Shown piece after piece: positions 1 through 8,260 of a stretch of 64,000 nt of DNA. How positions within the stretch are numbered: position 1 is the stretch's first letter; each line of letters begins with the position of its first letter. Below the pieces are notes generated by a model. It was not told where the DNA came from. It was given only the letters and a program-made list of their open reading frames with translations, and did no database searches. A program made the position numbers and the translations under genes. The stretch spans positions 909,024-973,023 of the forward strand of contig NZ_LMGI01000002.1 in the NCBI RefSeq assembly GCF_001427105.1, given 5' to 3'. The stretch is from Sphingopyxis sp. Root154 (GTDB lineage: Bacteria > Pseudomonadota > Alphaproteobacteria > Sphingomonadales > Sphingomonadaceae).

Positions 1-251
1 TCTATCAGAGCCGCACCCAGTTCGACATCAACCAGAACCCCAACGCGTTCCAAAACGCCTATGCAATCTGGGATGCGGGGATCAAGGTGAGCACCGACGA
101 CGACAAATACAGCCTGTCGTTCATCGTCAAGAACCTGACCGACAAGCAGTTCGTGATCCAGCGTATCCCGAACGGAACGTCGTTCATGCGCCAGATCACG
201 CCGCGCGATGCCGAGCGTTATTTCGGGGTGACGGCGCGGATGAATTTCTGA
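1..251 (+). CDS. TonB-dependent receptor, C-terminal fragment
   Basis: The window opens inside this gene; the last 82 residues are visible in frame 3 and end in the aromatic F typical of outer-membrane beta-barrels. The segment shows the usual final strands (IWDAGIKVST, SFIVKNLTDKQF, YFGVTARMNF), and the NLTDK element is characteristic of TonB-dependent receptor C-termini. It lies just upstream of the sulfoquinovosidase gene on the same strand, so by position it is the candidate outer-membrane importer of sulfoquinovosyl glycerol or a related glycoside. The substrate is inferred from context only, since plug and ligand loops are outside the window. Confidence 0.85.
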   Translation, partial: YQSRTQFDINQNPNAFQNAYAIWDAGIKVSTDDDKYSLSFIVKNLTDKQFVIQRIPNGTSFMRQITPRDAERYFGVTARMNF

Positions 252-257
252 CGGTAA

Positions 258-290
258 AATCCTCCCTGCCACGAAGCGGTGGGGAGGATT
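258..290 (+). terminator. Stem-loop after TonB receptor
   Basis: An inverted repeat pairs AATCCTCC (258-265) with GGAGGATT (283-290), with additional pairing inside the loop. It sits 6 bases after the receptor stop. No long T-run follows, so it may be an attenuator that lowers expression of the downstream hydrolase relative to the receptor rather than a full terminator. Confidence 0.55.
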
Positions 291-319
291 GTATGACTAG
301 TGCGAAAGGATCCTCTCCC

Positions 320-2329
320 ATGGCGCTCGACGCGCTCGACACCGGCTTTGCACTCCGCCTCGGCGGGCAGACGATCCTGACGCATAGCGCGGGCGCGCCC
401 TGTTTCTTTGTCGGGCGCGGCGTGCCGCATGTGCATTCGAAGCTCGGCCATTTCGACGTATCGCAGGAGGTGATCGAGCGGATCGGGCTGGGGCATGTCG
501 AGCTCGCGGGCGACGTCGTGCGTTTTGCCGCGGCGCCGGGGGCAGCGTGGCTGCTTGAGGCGACGGTTTCGGGCGATGGCGACGATGCGGTGATCGAGCT
601 GAGGGCGCGCGACCCGTCGCTCAACCGGCTGTGGCTGCGCGTTCCCGCTCACTCGGGCGAGCATGTGTGGGGCGGCGGCGAGCAATTCTCTTATTTCGAC
701 CTCCGCGGGCGGCATTTTCCTTTGTGGTCGAGCGAGCCCGGCGTCGGTCGCGATCCGGCATCGCCCTTGTTCCAGCAGGTCGAGGCGCACCGCAAGGGCG
801 GCGGTGGCAGCTATGCGCACACCAACTATCCGCAGCCGACCTTCGTCAGCTCGCGGCGCTATGCGCTGCATGTCGACAGCTTCGCCTATGCGGCGTTCGA
901 TTTCCGCAATGAAGATTTCCACGAGGTCGAGGTCTGGGAAATCCCGGCAAAGATCGAGCTGTGGGCGCGGCCGCATTTCACCGGCCTGGTATCGGCACTG
1001 TCGGACCGCTTCGGGCGCCAGCCGTCGCTGCCCGAATGGCTGCTCAGGGGCGCGGTGATCGGGCTGAAGGATGGCGACAAGAGCTTTGCGCGATTGAAGA
1101 CGTACGAGGATGCCGGGGTCGCGGTGTCGGGGTTGTGGTGCGAGGATTGGGTCGGGCTGCGCATCACCAGTTTCGGCAACCGGCTGTTCTGGGACTGGCA
1201 GTGGAATGCGGAGCGTTATCCAGAGCTGCCGGCGCGGATCGCCGAACTTCGCGAACGCGGCATTCGCTTCCTCGGCTATGTGAATCCTTATCTGGCGGTC
1301 GACGGGCCGCTCTATGCCGAGGCTGCGGCAGAGGGTTTCATGGTGATGCACCCTGACAAGGACGAACCCTATATCATCGACTTTGGCGAGTTCGATTGCG
1401 GGCATGTCGACTTCACCAATCCCGACGCCGCCGGATGGTTCGCCGATACGATCATCGGCGAGAAGATGATCGATTTCGGGCTGTCGGGCTGGATGGCCGA
1501 CTTCGGCGAATATCTGCCCGTCAATGTGCGGCTGGCGAATGGCGAAAGCGGGATGACCGCGCACAATCGCTGGCCAGCCTTATGGGGCGAAGTGAACGCA
1601 AAGGGCATCGCGGGGCGCGGCCGGACGGGCGAGACGATGGTGTTCATGCGCTCGGGCGCGACCGGGGTGCAGGGGCACTCACCGATGCTGTGGGCGGGCG
1701 ACCAGGCGGTCGATTTCAGCCGCCACGACGGTATCGGCACAGTGATCTGCGCCGCGCTGTCGGCGGGGATGCTCGGCAACGCGCATCATCACAGCGACTG
1801 CGGCGGTTACACGAGCCTGTTCGACACCACGCGCGACACCGAACTCGCGATGCGCTGGGCCGAGATGTCGGCGTTCACGTCGATGATGCGCACGCATGAG
1901 GGCAATCGGCCGCGGCAGAATGTGCAATATGACGACGATCCGGAACTGCTCGCGCATTTTGCGAAGATGACGCGGATTTATGCGCATCTCGCGCCGTATA
2001 TCCGGCGGCTGTCGAGGGAGGCATCGGAGACGGGGCTGCCGGTGCAGCGGCCGTTGTTCCTGCATTTCGAGGACGACCCGGAAACCTATGCGATCCAGAC
2101 GAGCTATCTGCTCGGGCCGGATTTGCTGGTGGCGCCGGTGATTGCGGCGGGTAAGAGCGAGTGGACGACGTACCTGCCCGCGGGGGCCGGGTGGGTGCAT
2201 GTGTGGTCGGAGCAGACCTACGCAGGCGGCAGCGATGTGACGATCGCGGCGCCGTTCGGCGAACCGCCGGTGTTTTACCGCGCGGGATCGGCCGACGCGG
2301 CGCTGTTCGACGGGATTGTCGCGGCCTGA
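320..2329 (+). CDS. smoI: GH31 sulfoquinovosidase, KERW type
   Basis: This glycoside hydrolase should release sulfoquinovose (SQ) from sulfoquinovosyl glycerol or sulfolipid. The protein (669 aa) matches E. coli YihQ along its length as I remember it. The GH31 nucleophile is D394 in WMADFGEYLP and the acid/base is D461 in WAGDQ. The four sulfonate-pocket positions (E. coli Q262, Q288, R301, W304) are here K250 (GLKDG), E275 (WCEDW), R288 and W291 (GNRLFW). This is the KERW pattern of the Agrobacterium-type SQases rather than the QQRW of E. coli, and the numbering offset is constant at 11-13. I chose ATG 320, which has AAAGGA upstream, over ATG 293, which directly abuts the hairpin. There is no signal peptide, so it is probably cytoplasmic. 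It forms a likely unit with the downstream dehydrogenase. Confidence 0.9.
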   Translation: MALDALDTGFALRLGGQTILTHSAGAPCFFVGRGVPHVHSKLGHFDVSQEVIERIGLGHVELAGDVVRFAAAPGAAWLLEATVSGDGDDAVIELRARDPSLNRLWLRVPAHSGEHVWGGGEQFSYFDLRGRHFPLWSSEPGVGRDPASPLFQQVEAHRKGGGGSYAHTNYPQPTFVSSRRYALHVDSFAYAAFDFRNEDFHEVEVWEIPAKIELWARPHFTGLVSALSDRFGRQPSLPEWLLRGAVIGLKDGDKSFARLKTYEDAGVAVSGLWCEDWVGLRITSFGNRLFWDWQWNAERYPELPARIAELRERGIRFLGYVNPYLAVDGPLYAEAAAEGFMVMHPDKDEPYIIDFGEFDCGHVDFTNPDAAGWFADTIIGEKMIDFGLSGWMADFGEYLPVNVRLANGESGMTAHNRWPALWGEVNAKGIAGRGRTGETMVFMRSGATGVQGHSPMLWAGDQAVDFSRHDGIGTVICAALSAGMLGNAHHHSDCGGYTSLFDTTRDTELAMRWAEMSAFTSMMRTHEGNRPRQNVQYDDDPELLAHFAKMTRIYAHLAPYIRRLSREASETGLPVQRPLFLHFEDDPETYAIQTSYLLGPDLLVAPVIAAGKSEWTTYLPAGAGWVHVWSEQTYAGGSDVTIAAPFGEPPVFYRAGSADAALFDGIVAA

Positions 2330-2364
2330 AACCCCACCTAGGAACAGGGCGAGGAGATCGCCCG

Positions 2365-3531
2365 TTGAGTATCGCCACCATTGCCCTGCCCCGCATCTTC
2401 CGCATAGGTGGCGGCGCGTCGAAAGAACTGCCCGAGGTGCTGGCCGCGCTGGGCTTGGCGCGGCCATTGATCGTCACCGATACCTATCTGGTAAGCAGCG
2501 GACGCGTGGCCGAATTGACCGAAGGGCTGGCGGCGGCGGGGATCGCGGCGCGCGTGTTCCCCGATACGGTGCCCGACCCGACGGTCGCATCGGTCGATGC
2601 GGGGGTTTCGTATCTGCTGAAGGGCGATCACGACTGCGTCGTCGGCTTCGGCGGTGGCAGTCCGCTCGATAGCGCGAAGGCGATTGCGCTGCTCGGCAAG
2701 TTCGGCGGGGCGATGGCCGATTACAAGGCGCCGCATGTGCAGGACGCGCCGGGGCTGCCGGTGATCGCGATCCCGACGACCGCGGGCACGGGGTCGGACG
2801 CGACGCGCTTTACGATCATCACCGACGAGGCGACCGACGAGAAGATGCTATGCCCGGGGCTCGCCTATCTGCCGATCGCGGCGCTGGTCGATTATGCGCT
2901 GACCTTTACCAAGCCGGTGCGGCTGACCGCCGATACGGGGATCGATTCGCTCACGCACGCGATCGAGGCCTATGTGTCGAAGCGGGCGAACCCGTTCAGC
3001 GACGGCATGGCCTTGCTCGCGATGCGCGCGATCGCACCCAATTTGCGGCGGGTGTGCAGCGACCCGATGGACGCCGCGGCGCGCGAGGCGATGATGCTGG
3101 GCGCAACGCAGGCGGGGATCGCCTTTTCGAACAGCTCGGTCGCGCTGGTACACGGGATGAGCCGGCCGATCGGCGCCCATTTCCATGTGCCGCACGGGCT
3201 GTCGAACGCGATGCTGCTGCCCGCGGTGACGGCATGGTCGGCGCCCGCGGCGCTGCACCGCTATGGTGATTGCGCGCGCGCGATGGGGGTGGCGGACGAC
3301 CGCGAGGGCGACCAGTCGGCGGTAGCGCGGTTGCTGGACGAACTGGCGGCGCTCAACCGGGAACTGGAAGTGCCTGGGCCGGCGGCGTGGGGGATTGATG
3401 CGGCGCGCTGGGACGCGCTGGTGCCGACGATGTGCGCGCAGGCGGAGGCGTCGGGGTCGCCCGCGAATAATCCGCGGGTGCCCGATGCCGAGGAGATGGC
3501 GATGCTCTATGCGCAGGTTTGGGCGGGATAA
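2365..3531 (+). CDS. Iron-containing (group III) alcohol dehydrogenase
   Basis: The 388-aa protein is a full-length NAD(P)-dependent, metal-dependent alcohol dehydrogenase of the FucO/AdhE-like family. It has the nucleotide-binding GGGSPLDSAK motif, and all four metal ligands are present: D and H in DSLTHAIEAY, H in LVHGMSRP and H in VPHGLSNA. The start is TTG 2365, set by AGGAG eight bases upstream. The gene follows the sulfoquinovosidase by 35 bp on the same strand and is probably cotranscribed. Related enzymes reduce small aldehydes such as lactaldehyde or sulfolactaldehyde. Its substrate here is unclear: 6-dehydroglucose, glycerol-derived aldehydes and sulfolactaldehyde are all conceivable. 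Confidence 0.88.
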   Translation: MSIATIALPRIFRIGGGASKELPEVLAALGLARPLIVTDTYLVSSGRVAELTEGLAAAGIAARVFPDTVPDPTVASVDAGVSYLLKGDHDCVVGFGGGSPLDSAKAIALLGKFGGAMADYKAPHVQDAPGLPVIAIPTTAGTGSDATRFTIITDEATDEKMLCPGLAYLPIAALVDYALTFTKPVRLTADTGIDSLTHAIEAYVSKRANPFSDGMALLAMRAIAPNLRRVCSDPMDAAAREAMMLGATQAGIAFSNSSVALVHGMSRPIGAHFHVPHGLSNAMLLPAVTAWSAPAALHRYGDCARAMGVADDREGDQSAVARLLDELAALNRELEVPGPAAWGIDAARWDALVPTMCAQAEASGSPANNPRVPDAEEMAMLYAQVWAG

Positions 3532-3615
3532 AATCTTTTGTTCATCGACAGGTAAGCTGCGTCCTGCTTAAGCGCGCTCGCCCCGTCCCCTTCTCTCCTA
3601 CGTCTCAAACGTGGG

Positions 3616-3635
3616 GGCGGGGTATCCTCCCCGCC
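3616..3635. terminator. GC-rich hairpin between convergent operons
   Basis: GGCGGGG (3616-3622) pairs with CCCCGCC (3629-3635) around a six-base loop. It lies between the converging dehydrogenase and monooxygenase genes, so it could act on both strands. There is no clear T-run. Confidence 0.45.
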
Positions 3636-3637
3636 AT

Positions 3638-3719
3638 CGTCATCCCGGACTTGACCCGGGATCCATGACTTCGAGGGTGGCGCTTGCCTTCGTGGACCCG
3701 GATCAAGTCCGGGGTGACG
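3638..3719. repeat. Dispersed palindromic element
   Basis: The left arm (CGTCATCCCGGACTTGACC) and the right arm (complement of CGTCACCCCGGACTTGATCC) form a large imperfect hairpin of about 80 bases. This sequence type is dispersed in many copies in sphingomonad genomes (from memory). Only one copy is clear here. It sits between convergent genes, its usual location. Confidence 0.6.
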
Positions 3720-3724
3720 AATAT

Positions 3725-4792
3725 TTAGAGTTCGAGCGCCCCGTGCTTCATCTTCGGCAGCACATGGCGCGCGAAGAGGTCGGCCTCGGCGGCGTGCGGA
3801 TAGCCCGAGAGGATGAAGGCTTCGATGCCCATGTCCTGATAGCGGTTCAACTTCGCGAGTACCTGGTCGGGGTCGCCGACGATCGCGGCGCCGCAGCCCG
3901 AGCGGGCGCGGCCGACGCCGGTCCAGAGATTGTCCTCGACATAGCCGTCGTCGGAGGCGGCTTCGCGCAAGGCGACCTGTGCGTTCACGCCGAACGACTG
4001 CGAGTCGAGCGACTTGGCCTTGATCTCGGCGCCTTTCGCGGCGTCGAGTTTCGAGAGCAGGCGGTCGGCGGCGGTGCGCGCTTCGCTTTCGGTATCGCGG
4101 ACGATCATGTGCGCGCGGTAGCCGAATTTGAGGGTGCGACCGTAAGCGGCGGCGCGCTTGGTCATGTCGGCGATGATCTCTTTCACCACCTCCTCGCGGT
4201 CGGGCCACATCAGGAAGACGTCGCAGCCCTTGGCGGCGGCGTCGCGCGCGGCCGGAGACAGCCCGCCGAAATAGAGCGGCGGCGCCTTGCCCGAGACCGT
4301 GCCGACGCGTGCGGGGGCGACCTGCAGCTTCCAGAACTCGCCGTCATGGTCGAGCGCCTCGCCATTGAGCAGCGTCTTCAAAATATGCATCGCCTCGACC
4401 GTGCGGCGATAGCGCGGTTCGGAGTCCATCGTCTCGCCGGGCATGTCGGAGGAGATGATGTTGACCGTCAGGCGGCCGCCGAGAATCTGGTCGATCGTCG
4501 CGATCTGGCGCGCGAGCTGCGGCGGCCAGCTTTCGCCGATCCGCACCGCCATCAGGAGGCGGATATTCTTCACCATCGTCGCGATCGCCGCGGCGAAAGC
4601 GGTGGTGTCGATGCCGAGCGCATAGCCCGAGGGGAGCAGGATATTGTCGAAGCCGAGGGTGTCCGCCTGCACCACGATATCGCGGCAATGCTCCCAGCTC
4701 GATTCGAGCATCGGGTCGGGAACACCGAGAAATTCATAGTCGTCGTCGCAGAGCGCCGAAAACCAGCTGACTTCGCACGACGGGTCGGTCAT
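3725..4792 (-). CDS. smoC: SsuD/SmoC-like FMNH2-dependent sulfonate monooxygenase
   Basis: The 355-aa protein belongs to the bacterial luciferase-like alkanesulfonate monooxygenase family. The YRAHMIVRD stretch keeps the Arg and His of the SsuD active site (RLH in SsuD). The C-terminal part, SGCGAAIVGDPDQV and FILSGYPH, matches the SsuD phosphate/flavin region. SsuD-type enzymes use reduced FMN and O2 to turn a sulfonate into an aldehyde plus sulfite. Beside a KERW sulfoquinovosidase and an aldo-keto reductase, the best inference is SQ monooxygenase making 6-dehydroglucose and sulfite, as in the oxidative SQ pathway. Its ATG overlaps the reductase stop (ATGA), indicating coupling. A flavin reductase partner is not visible. 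A generic alkanesulfonate monooxygenase remains the alternative. Confidence 0.85.
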   Translation of the reverse strand: MTDPSCEVSWFSALCDDDYEFLGVPDPMLESSWEHCRDIVVQADTLGFDNILLPSGYALGIDTTAFAAAIATMVKNIRLLMAVRIGESWPPQLARQIATIDQILGGRLTVNIISSDMPGETMDSEPRYRRTVEAMHILKTLLNGEALDHDGEFWKLQVAPARVGTVSGKAPPLYFGGLSPAARDAAAKGCDVFLMWPDREEVVKEIIADMTKRAAAYGRTLKFGYRAHMIVRDTESEARTAADRLLSKLDAAKGAEIKAKSLDSQSFGVNAQVALREAASDDGYVEDNLWTGVGRARSGCGAAIVGDPDQVLAKLNRYQDMGIEAFILSGYPHAAEADLFARHVLPKMKHGALEL

Positions 4793-5691
4793 GGCAGATT
4801 CTCCCCCATCGATACCTGCAGCACCGCATACCATTCGGCGCGCGTCCAGCGCGGGACGAAGGCCTGCGGAATTTCCTTGATGCGATCGACGTTCTGCGTG
4901 CCGACGATCGGGATCGGGCGCGCCGGATGCGCCATCACCCAGCTGCAGGTCGCAGCGGCGCGCGAGACGCCATATTCGGCGGCCTTGGCGTCGAGCAGTC
5001 CGGCGACTGCTTGGCTGCGCTCGTCGGCCGGATCGCCGAGCCGGCCGCCACCGAGCGGTGACCAGGCGAGGAAGCGCATGCCCTCCGCCATCGACTGGTC
5101 GAAGATGCCGTCGAACAGCGGAGCGAGGTGGAGCGGCGAAAATTCGCTCTGATGGCTGACCACCGGAACGGCGAGGAATTTGGCGAGCGCAGCGGTCTGG
5201 GCGGGCGTGAAGTTCGACACGCCGATCGCGCCGATCTTGCCCGCACGGTGCGCGTCCTCGAGCGTCCGTGCGATTTCCTGCGGGTGGGTGAGCAGGTCGG
5301 GGCGGTGGATCTGCCACAGTTCGACATGGTCGGTGCGCAGGCGTTTCAGCGAAATGTCGATCGCCGAGGTGAGATAGGCCGCGCTGCTGTCATAGGGCAC
5401 GCCGAGAATGATGCCGCCCTTGGTCGCGAGCACCATCCTGTCGCGCAAGGCGGGGGCTTCGGCAAAGACGTCGCCGAGCAGCGCCTCAGCCGAGCCGAAG
5501 CCGCCCGGCGTATCGCAGCCGTAGATGTCGGCGGTGTCGAACAGCGTGACGCCGGCCTCGAACGCCGCATCGATGCGCGCGCGCGCGGTCGCAACGTCGA
5601 CACCGGCGAAGCGCCACATGCCCCAGGCGACGGGAGAAACTTCATGACCGGCGAGGGTCACATTGGCGGGAGCGGGAAGAAAATCTGACAT
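4789..5691 (-). CDS. smoB: Aldo/keto reductase, SmoB-like (6-dehydroglucose reductase candidate)
   Basis: About 300 aa with a complete aldo-keto reductase tetrad: D and Y in TLFDTADIYG, K in LATKGG and H in WQIHRPD. The C-terminal IVGTQNVDRI corresponds to the NADP(H)-binding region. In the oxidative SQ pathway SmoB reduces 6-dehydroglucose to glucose, and the four-base overlap with the SmoC-like gene supports that role. Possible starts lie at 5709, 5700 and 5691. A GGAG lies three bases before 5700 and twelve before 5691, so the exact start is uncertain. MSDFLPAPAN from 5691 best fits the family N-terminus. Confidence 0.85.
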   Translation of the reverse strand: MSDFLPAPANVTLAGHEVSPVAWGMWRFAGVDVATARARIDAAFEAGVTLFDTADIYGCDTPGGFGSAEALLGDVFAEAPALRDRMVLATKGGIILGVPYDSSAAYLTSAIDISLKRLRTDHVELWQIHRPDLLTHPQEIARTLEDAHRAGKIGAIGVSNFTPAQTAALAKFLAVPVVSHQSEFSPLHLAPLFDGIFDQSMAEGMRFLAWSPLGGGRLGDPADERSQAVAGLLDAKAAEYGVSRAAATCSWVMAHPARPIPIVGTQNVDRIKEIPQAFVPRWTRAEWYAVLQVSMGENLP

Positions 5692-5749
5692 CGCTGTCAT
5701 ATACTCCATAATCGGTCGGGTGGAAAGCGGCTTCGTTGTGACTGGCTAT

Positions 5750-7003
5750 TCAGTGCGCGAGCACCGGAGCGGCCTCGCCATCCTCCTCCTCGTCGACCGC
5801 GACGATGCGCGGCAGGATGAGGTGGATTGCGGCGAGCGCGAGGAGATAGGTGACGGCGCAGACGAGGAACATCGGGAGATAGCCCCTGCCCGTGTCGAGC
5901 GACCAGCCCGCGAACTCGATCATCGCCATGCCCGAGAGGTTGCCGGCAAAGGCGCCGATCCCGATCGCCGAGCCGACGATGCGCGCGGGGAAGACGTCGG
6001 TGGTAAGGCCGAAGAGGTTGGTCGAGAAGCCCTGGTGCGCGAAGAGCGCGAGGCCGAGAATCATCGCGGCGGTCCATGCGCTGTCGACGCCGACGAGCAA
6101 GGGCACGGGCAGGATGAGCAGCGCGTAGATGAGCATCGTCGTCTTGCGCGCCGCGTTGACGGTCCAGCCGCGACGACCCATCAGGTAGGAAGGCAGATAG
6201 CCGCCCGTGATACCGCCAAGCGCGGCCATGAAATAGACGAAGGCGACGGGAAGCCCGAGCGTGCCCTGCGTCAGTCCGAAGACGCGGTGGAACAGATCAG
6301 GCATGAAGAAAAGCAGGAACCACCAGACCTGGTCGGTGAGCGCTTTCCCCAGGATCACCGCCCATTGGCGGCGGTCGCGAAGCAGGCTGCTCCACGCGAT
6401 CTTCGGCGCCGCGGCGTCGCGTGCGGCGTTCGGCTGTTCCGGAATGCGGACGGCAAGCCAGACGACGACCCAGACGAGCCCGAGCCCGCCGGCGATCAGG
6501 AAGGTCGCCTGCCACCCCCACATCAGCGCCATCAAGGGGATGAGCAAAGGCGTCAGGATCGCGCCGACATTCGGCGCGATACCGCCAAGGCCGAGGACGA
6601 AACTTCGCTCCTTGGCGTTGAAGTAAGTCGCAGCGGTCTTGACCGCGGCGGGGGTGCCGATCGATTCGGCCGCGCCGAGCACCGCGCGCGACGCGATAAA
6701 ACCCGATACGGTCGAGGCGAAGGCATGCGCCATGCCCGCAAGGCTCCACACCCCGACGCCGATCGCAAAGCCCCAGCGGAGGCCAACCTTGTCGATAAAC
6801 CAGCCGGTGCCGAGGAAGGCGAGCGCGGCGGCGAACTGGAAGGCCGAAGCCATGTGGCTGTAATCGCGGTCGGTCCAGTCGAACTCGAGCTGGAGCGTCG
6901 GCTTGAGCAGCGCGAGGATCTGGCGGTCGACATAGTTGAGGACGATCGCGATGAAGACGAGCCCCACCACGAGCCAGCGGCGTCTGTCGGCGATTTGCGC
7001 CAC
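5750..7003 (-). CDS. MFS permease, anion/hexuronate (ExuT-like) type; candidate SQ importer
   Basis: The 417-aa protein has twelve predicted membrane segments and features of the anion:cation symporter branch of MFS: NYVDRQILALLKP in helix 1, GTGWFIDKVGLRWGF between helices 2 and 3, and GAAESIGTPAAVKT in helix 4. Members carry hexuronates, tartrate and other sugar acids. Agrobacterium uses an ABC importer for SQ glycosides, whereas here a single permease for an acidic sugar stands in the same operon. The start is GTG with GGAGA seven bases upstream. A LacI-type operator lies 35 bases before the start. Spacing to the next gene is about 58 bp. Confidence 0.85.
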   Translation of the reverse strand: MAQIADRRRWLVVGLVFIAIVLNYVDRQILALLKPTLQLEFDWTDRDYSHMASAFQFAAALAFLGTGWFIDKVGLRWGFAIGVGVWSLAGMAHAFASTVSGFIASRAVLGAAESIGTPAAVKTAATYFNAKERSFVLGLGGIAPNVGAILTPLLIPLMALMWGWQATFLIAGGLGLVWVVVWLAVRIPEQPNAARDAAAPKIAWSSLLRDRRQWAVILGKALTDQVWWFLLFFMPDLFHRVFGLTQGTLGLPVAFVYFMAALGGITGGYLPSYLMGRRGWTVNAARKTTMLIYALLILPVPLLVGVDSAWTAAMILGLALFAHQGFSTNLFGLTTDVFPARIVGSAIGIGAFAGNLSGMAMIEFAGWSLDTGRGYLPMFLVCAVTYLLALAAIHLILPRIVAVDEEEDGEAAPVLAH

Positions 7004-7037
7004 TGTCGTCTCTCCGAATCTATCTGCCTAACGATAA

Positions 7038-7049
7038 GATAACGTTGTC
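7038..7049. promoter_or_regulatory. LacI-family operator candidate
   Basis: GATAACGTTGTC is a near-perfect palindrome with the central CG typical of LacI-family operators (half-sites GATAAC and GTTGTC, one mismatched pair). It lies between the LacI gene and the permease-reductase-monooxygenase operon, placed to repress that operon. Confidence 0.6.
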
Positions 7050-7076
7050 ATACGCGAGGACAAGGAGTTTCTTCGG

Positions 7077-7095
7077 CATTGCGAGCGAAGCAATG
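7077..7095. repeat. Short palindromic dispersed-type repeat
   Basis: CATTGC and GCAATG flank GAGCGAA. It resembles part of a dispersed CATTGCGAGCGAAGC-type element found in many proteobacteria. It could fold at the end of the lacI-type transcript. Confidence 0.4.
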
Positions 7096-7098
7096 ACG

Positions 7099-8103
7099 TT
7101 AAGTGCGCGGTGGCGCCGTCGAGCCGCGCACGACCAGCTTGTGCGGAAGCTGGCGTCGCTCAATCGTCTCGCCGAATTCGAGCAGCAGGTCGGCGGCGGC
7201 GTAGCCGAGGTCGCGGATCGGCTGGTGGATTGTGGTCAGCGAAGGCCAGACGACTTGCGCGAGGTCGGTGTCGTCGAAGCCCGCGACCGACAGCTGGTCG
7301 GGCACCGCGACGCCCAGCCGGTGCGCCGCCGCGAGCACGCCCGCGGCCATATCGTCGCTGCTCGCGAAGATCGCGGTCGGCGGTTGGTCGAGCGTCAGCA
7401 GCGCTTCGGCAGCGGCGGTCCCCGACTGGAAATCGAACTGGCCCGGAAAGACCAGCGCCGCATCAAAGCCGATGCCCGCGCGCTGGAGCGCCTGCCGATA
7501 GCCGGTCAGCCGCTGGCCGCTCGCGAAATAATTGCCGTGCCCGGTGACGAAGCCGATACGCCGATGCCCGAGCGAAATCAGATAGGCGGTCATATCGTCG
7601 GCCGCCTGCACATTGTCGATGTAAACCGCTGATGTCGCGGTCAGATCGGTGCCCGGCTGAACGCGGACGACGGGGATCTTACGGCGGAACAATTCGGCGA
7701 GCGCGGTGCCGACGTCGGTCACCGGCGGGGTCATGATGAAGCCGTCGAGCTGCGCCTGATCGATCAGCGCGCCGATGTCGTCAACGAGGCCCGGCGAGTT
7801 GATGTCGCACGGCTGGACGATCATGCGAAAGTCCGCCTCGCGGCAGCGCTGCCCGACCCCCGCCTGCATGTTGAAGATATAATAGGGGCTGGGGTTGTCG
7901 TGAATCAGCCCGATCTGGAACGAACGGCGCCCCGCGAGGGTTCGCGCCGCCTGGCTCGGGTGATAGTTGAGGCGCGCGACCGCCTCCTCGACCTTTTGCC
8001 GCATGTCGTCGCTGACATAGCGTTCCTTGTTGAGCACGCGCGATACCGTCTTGATCGACACGCCGGCGACGCGCGAGACGTCCTTGATCGTCGCCCGGGT
8101 CAT
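7099..8103 (-). CDS. LacI-family transcriptional repressor
   Basis: The 334-aa protein starts with a classical LacI helix-turn-helix (ATIKDVSRVAGVSIKTVSRVLN), a hinge (YHPSQAARTL) and a periplasmic-binding-protein-like effector domain ending in VAGFDDTDLAQ. Start ATG 8103 was chosen because the domain begins immediately there; the longer frame upstream adds 71 low-complexity residues. It precedes the SQ catabolic operon on the same strand and is divergent from the YeiH-type gene. It probably senses SQ or a breakdown product and binds the palindrome at 7038; the effector is inferred. Confidence 0.92.
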   Translation of the reverse strand: MTRATIKDVSRVAGVSIKTVSRVLNKERYVSDDMRQKVEEAVARLNYHPSQAARTLAGRRSFQIGLIHDNPSPYYIFNMQAGVGQRCREADFRMIVQPCDINSPGLVDDIGALIDQAQLDGFIMTPPVTDVGTALAELFRRKIPVVRVQPGTDLTATSAVYIDNVQAADDMTAYLISLGHRRIGFVTGHGNYFASGQRLTGYRQALQRAGIGFDAALVFPGQFDFQSGTAAAEALLTLDQPPTAIFASSDDMAAGVLAAAHRLGVAVPDQLSVAGFDDTDLAQVVWPSLTTIHQPIRDLGYAAADLLLEFGETIERRQLPHKLVVRGSTAPPRT

Positions 8104-8260
8104 GCGTGCCTTCGCTCCGTCTCCGGCTGGCAAATCCTCGTCACGGCTGCGCATCTCCCGTTCGGCCCGTTGACCATCGCTGTCTGCATTGGCGCGTCGC
8201 GTCGCGCACCGCAAGAGAAGCCTTGCGCGTGCGGCCGGGTTAGAGATATGGCGCGATCTT

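Noticed and set aside
218..1564. Long open frame (448 codons) on the - strand opposite the GH31 gene
   Set aside because: It is Arg/His/Pro-rich low-complexity translation typical of the antisense of GC-rich genes and has no domain signature; the + strand carries an intact GH31 enzyme.
2161..2364. N-terminal extension of the iron-type dehydrogenase frame into the GH31 gene
   Set aside because: The 68 extra residues overlap the GH31 coding region in another frame; TTG 2365 has AGGAG at the right distance and fits family length.
3611..5152. Open frame of 513 codons on the + strand opposite the monooxygenase and reductase
   Set aside because: It runs antisense across two well-recognised genes and shows no family motif.
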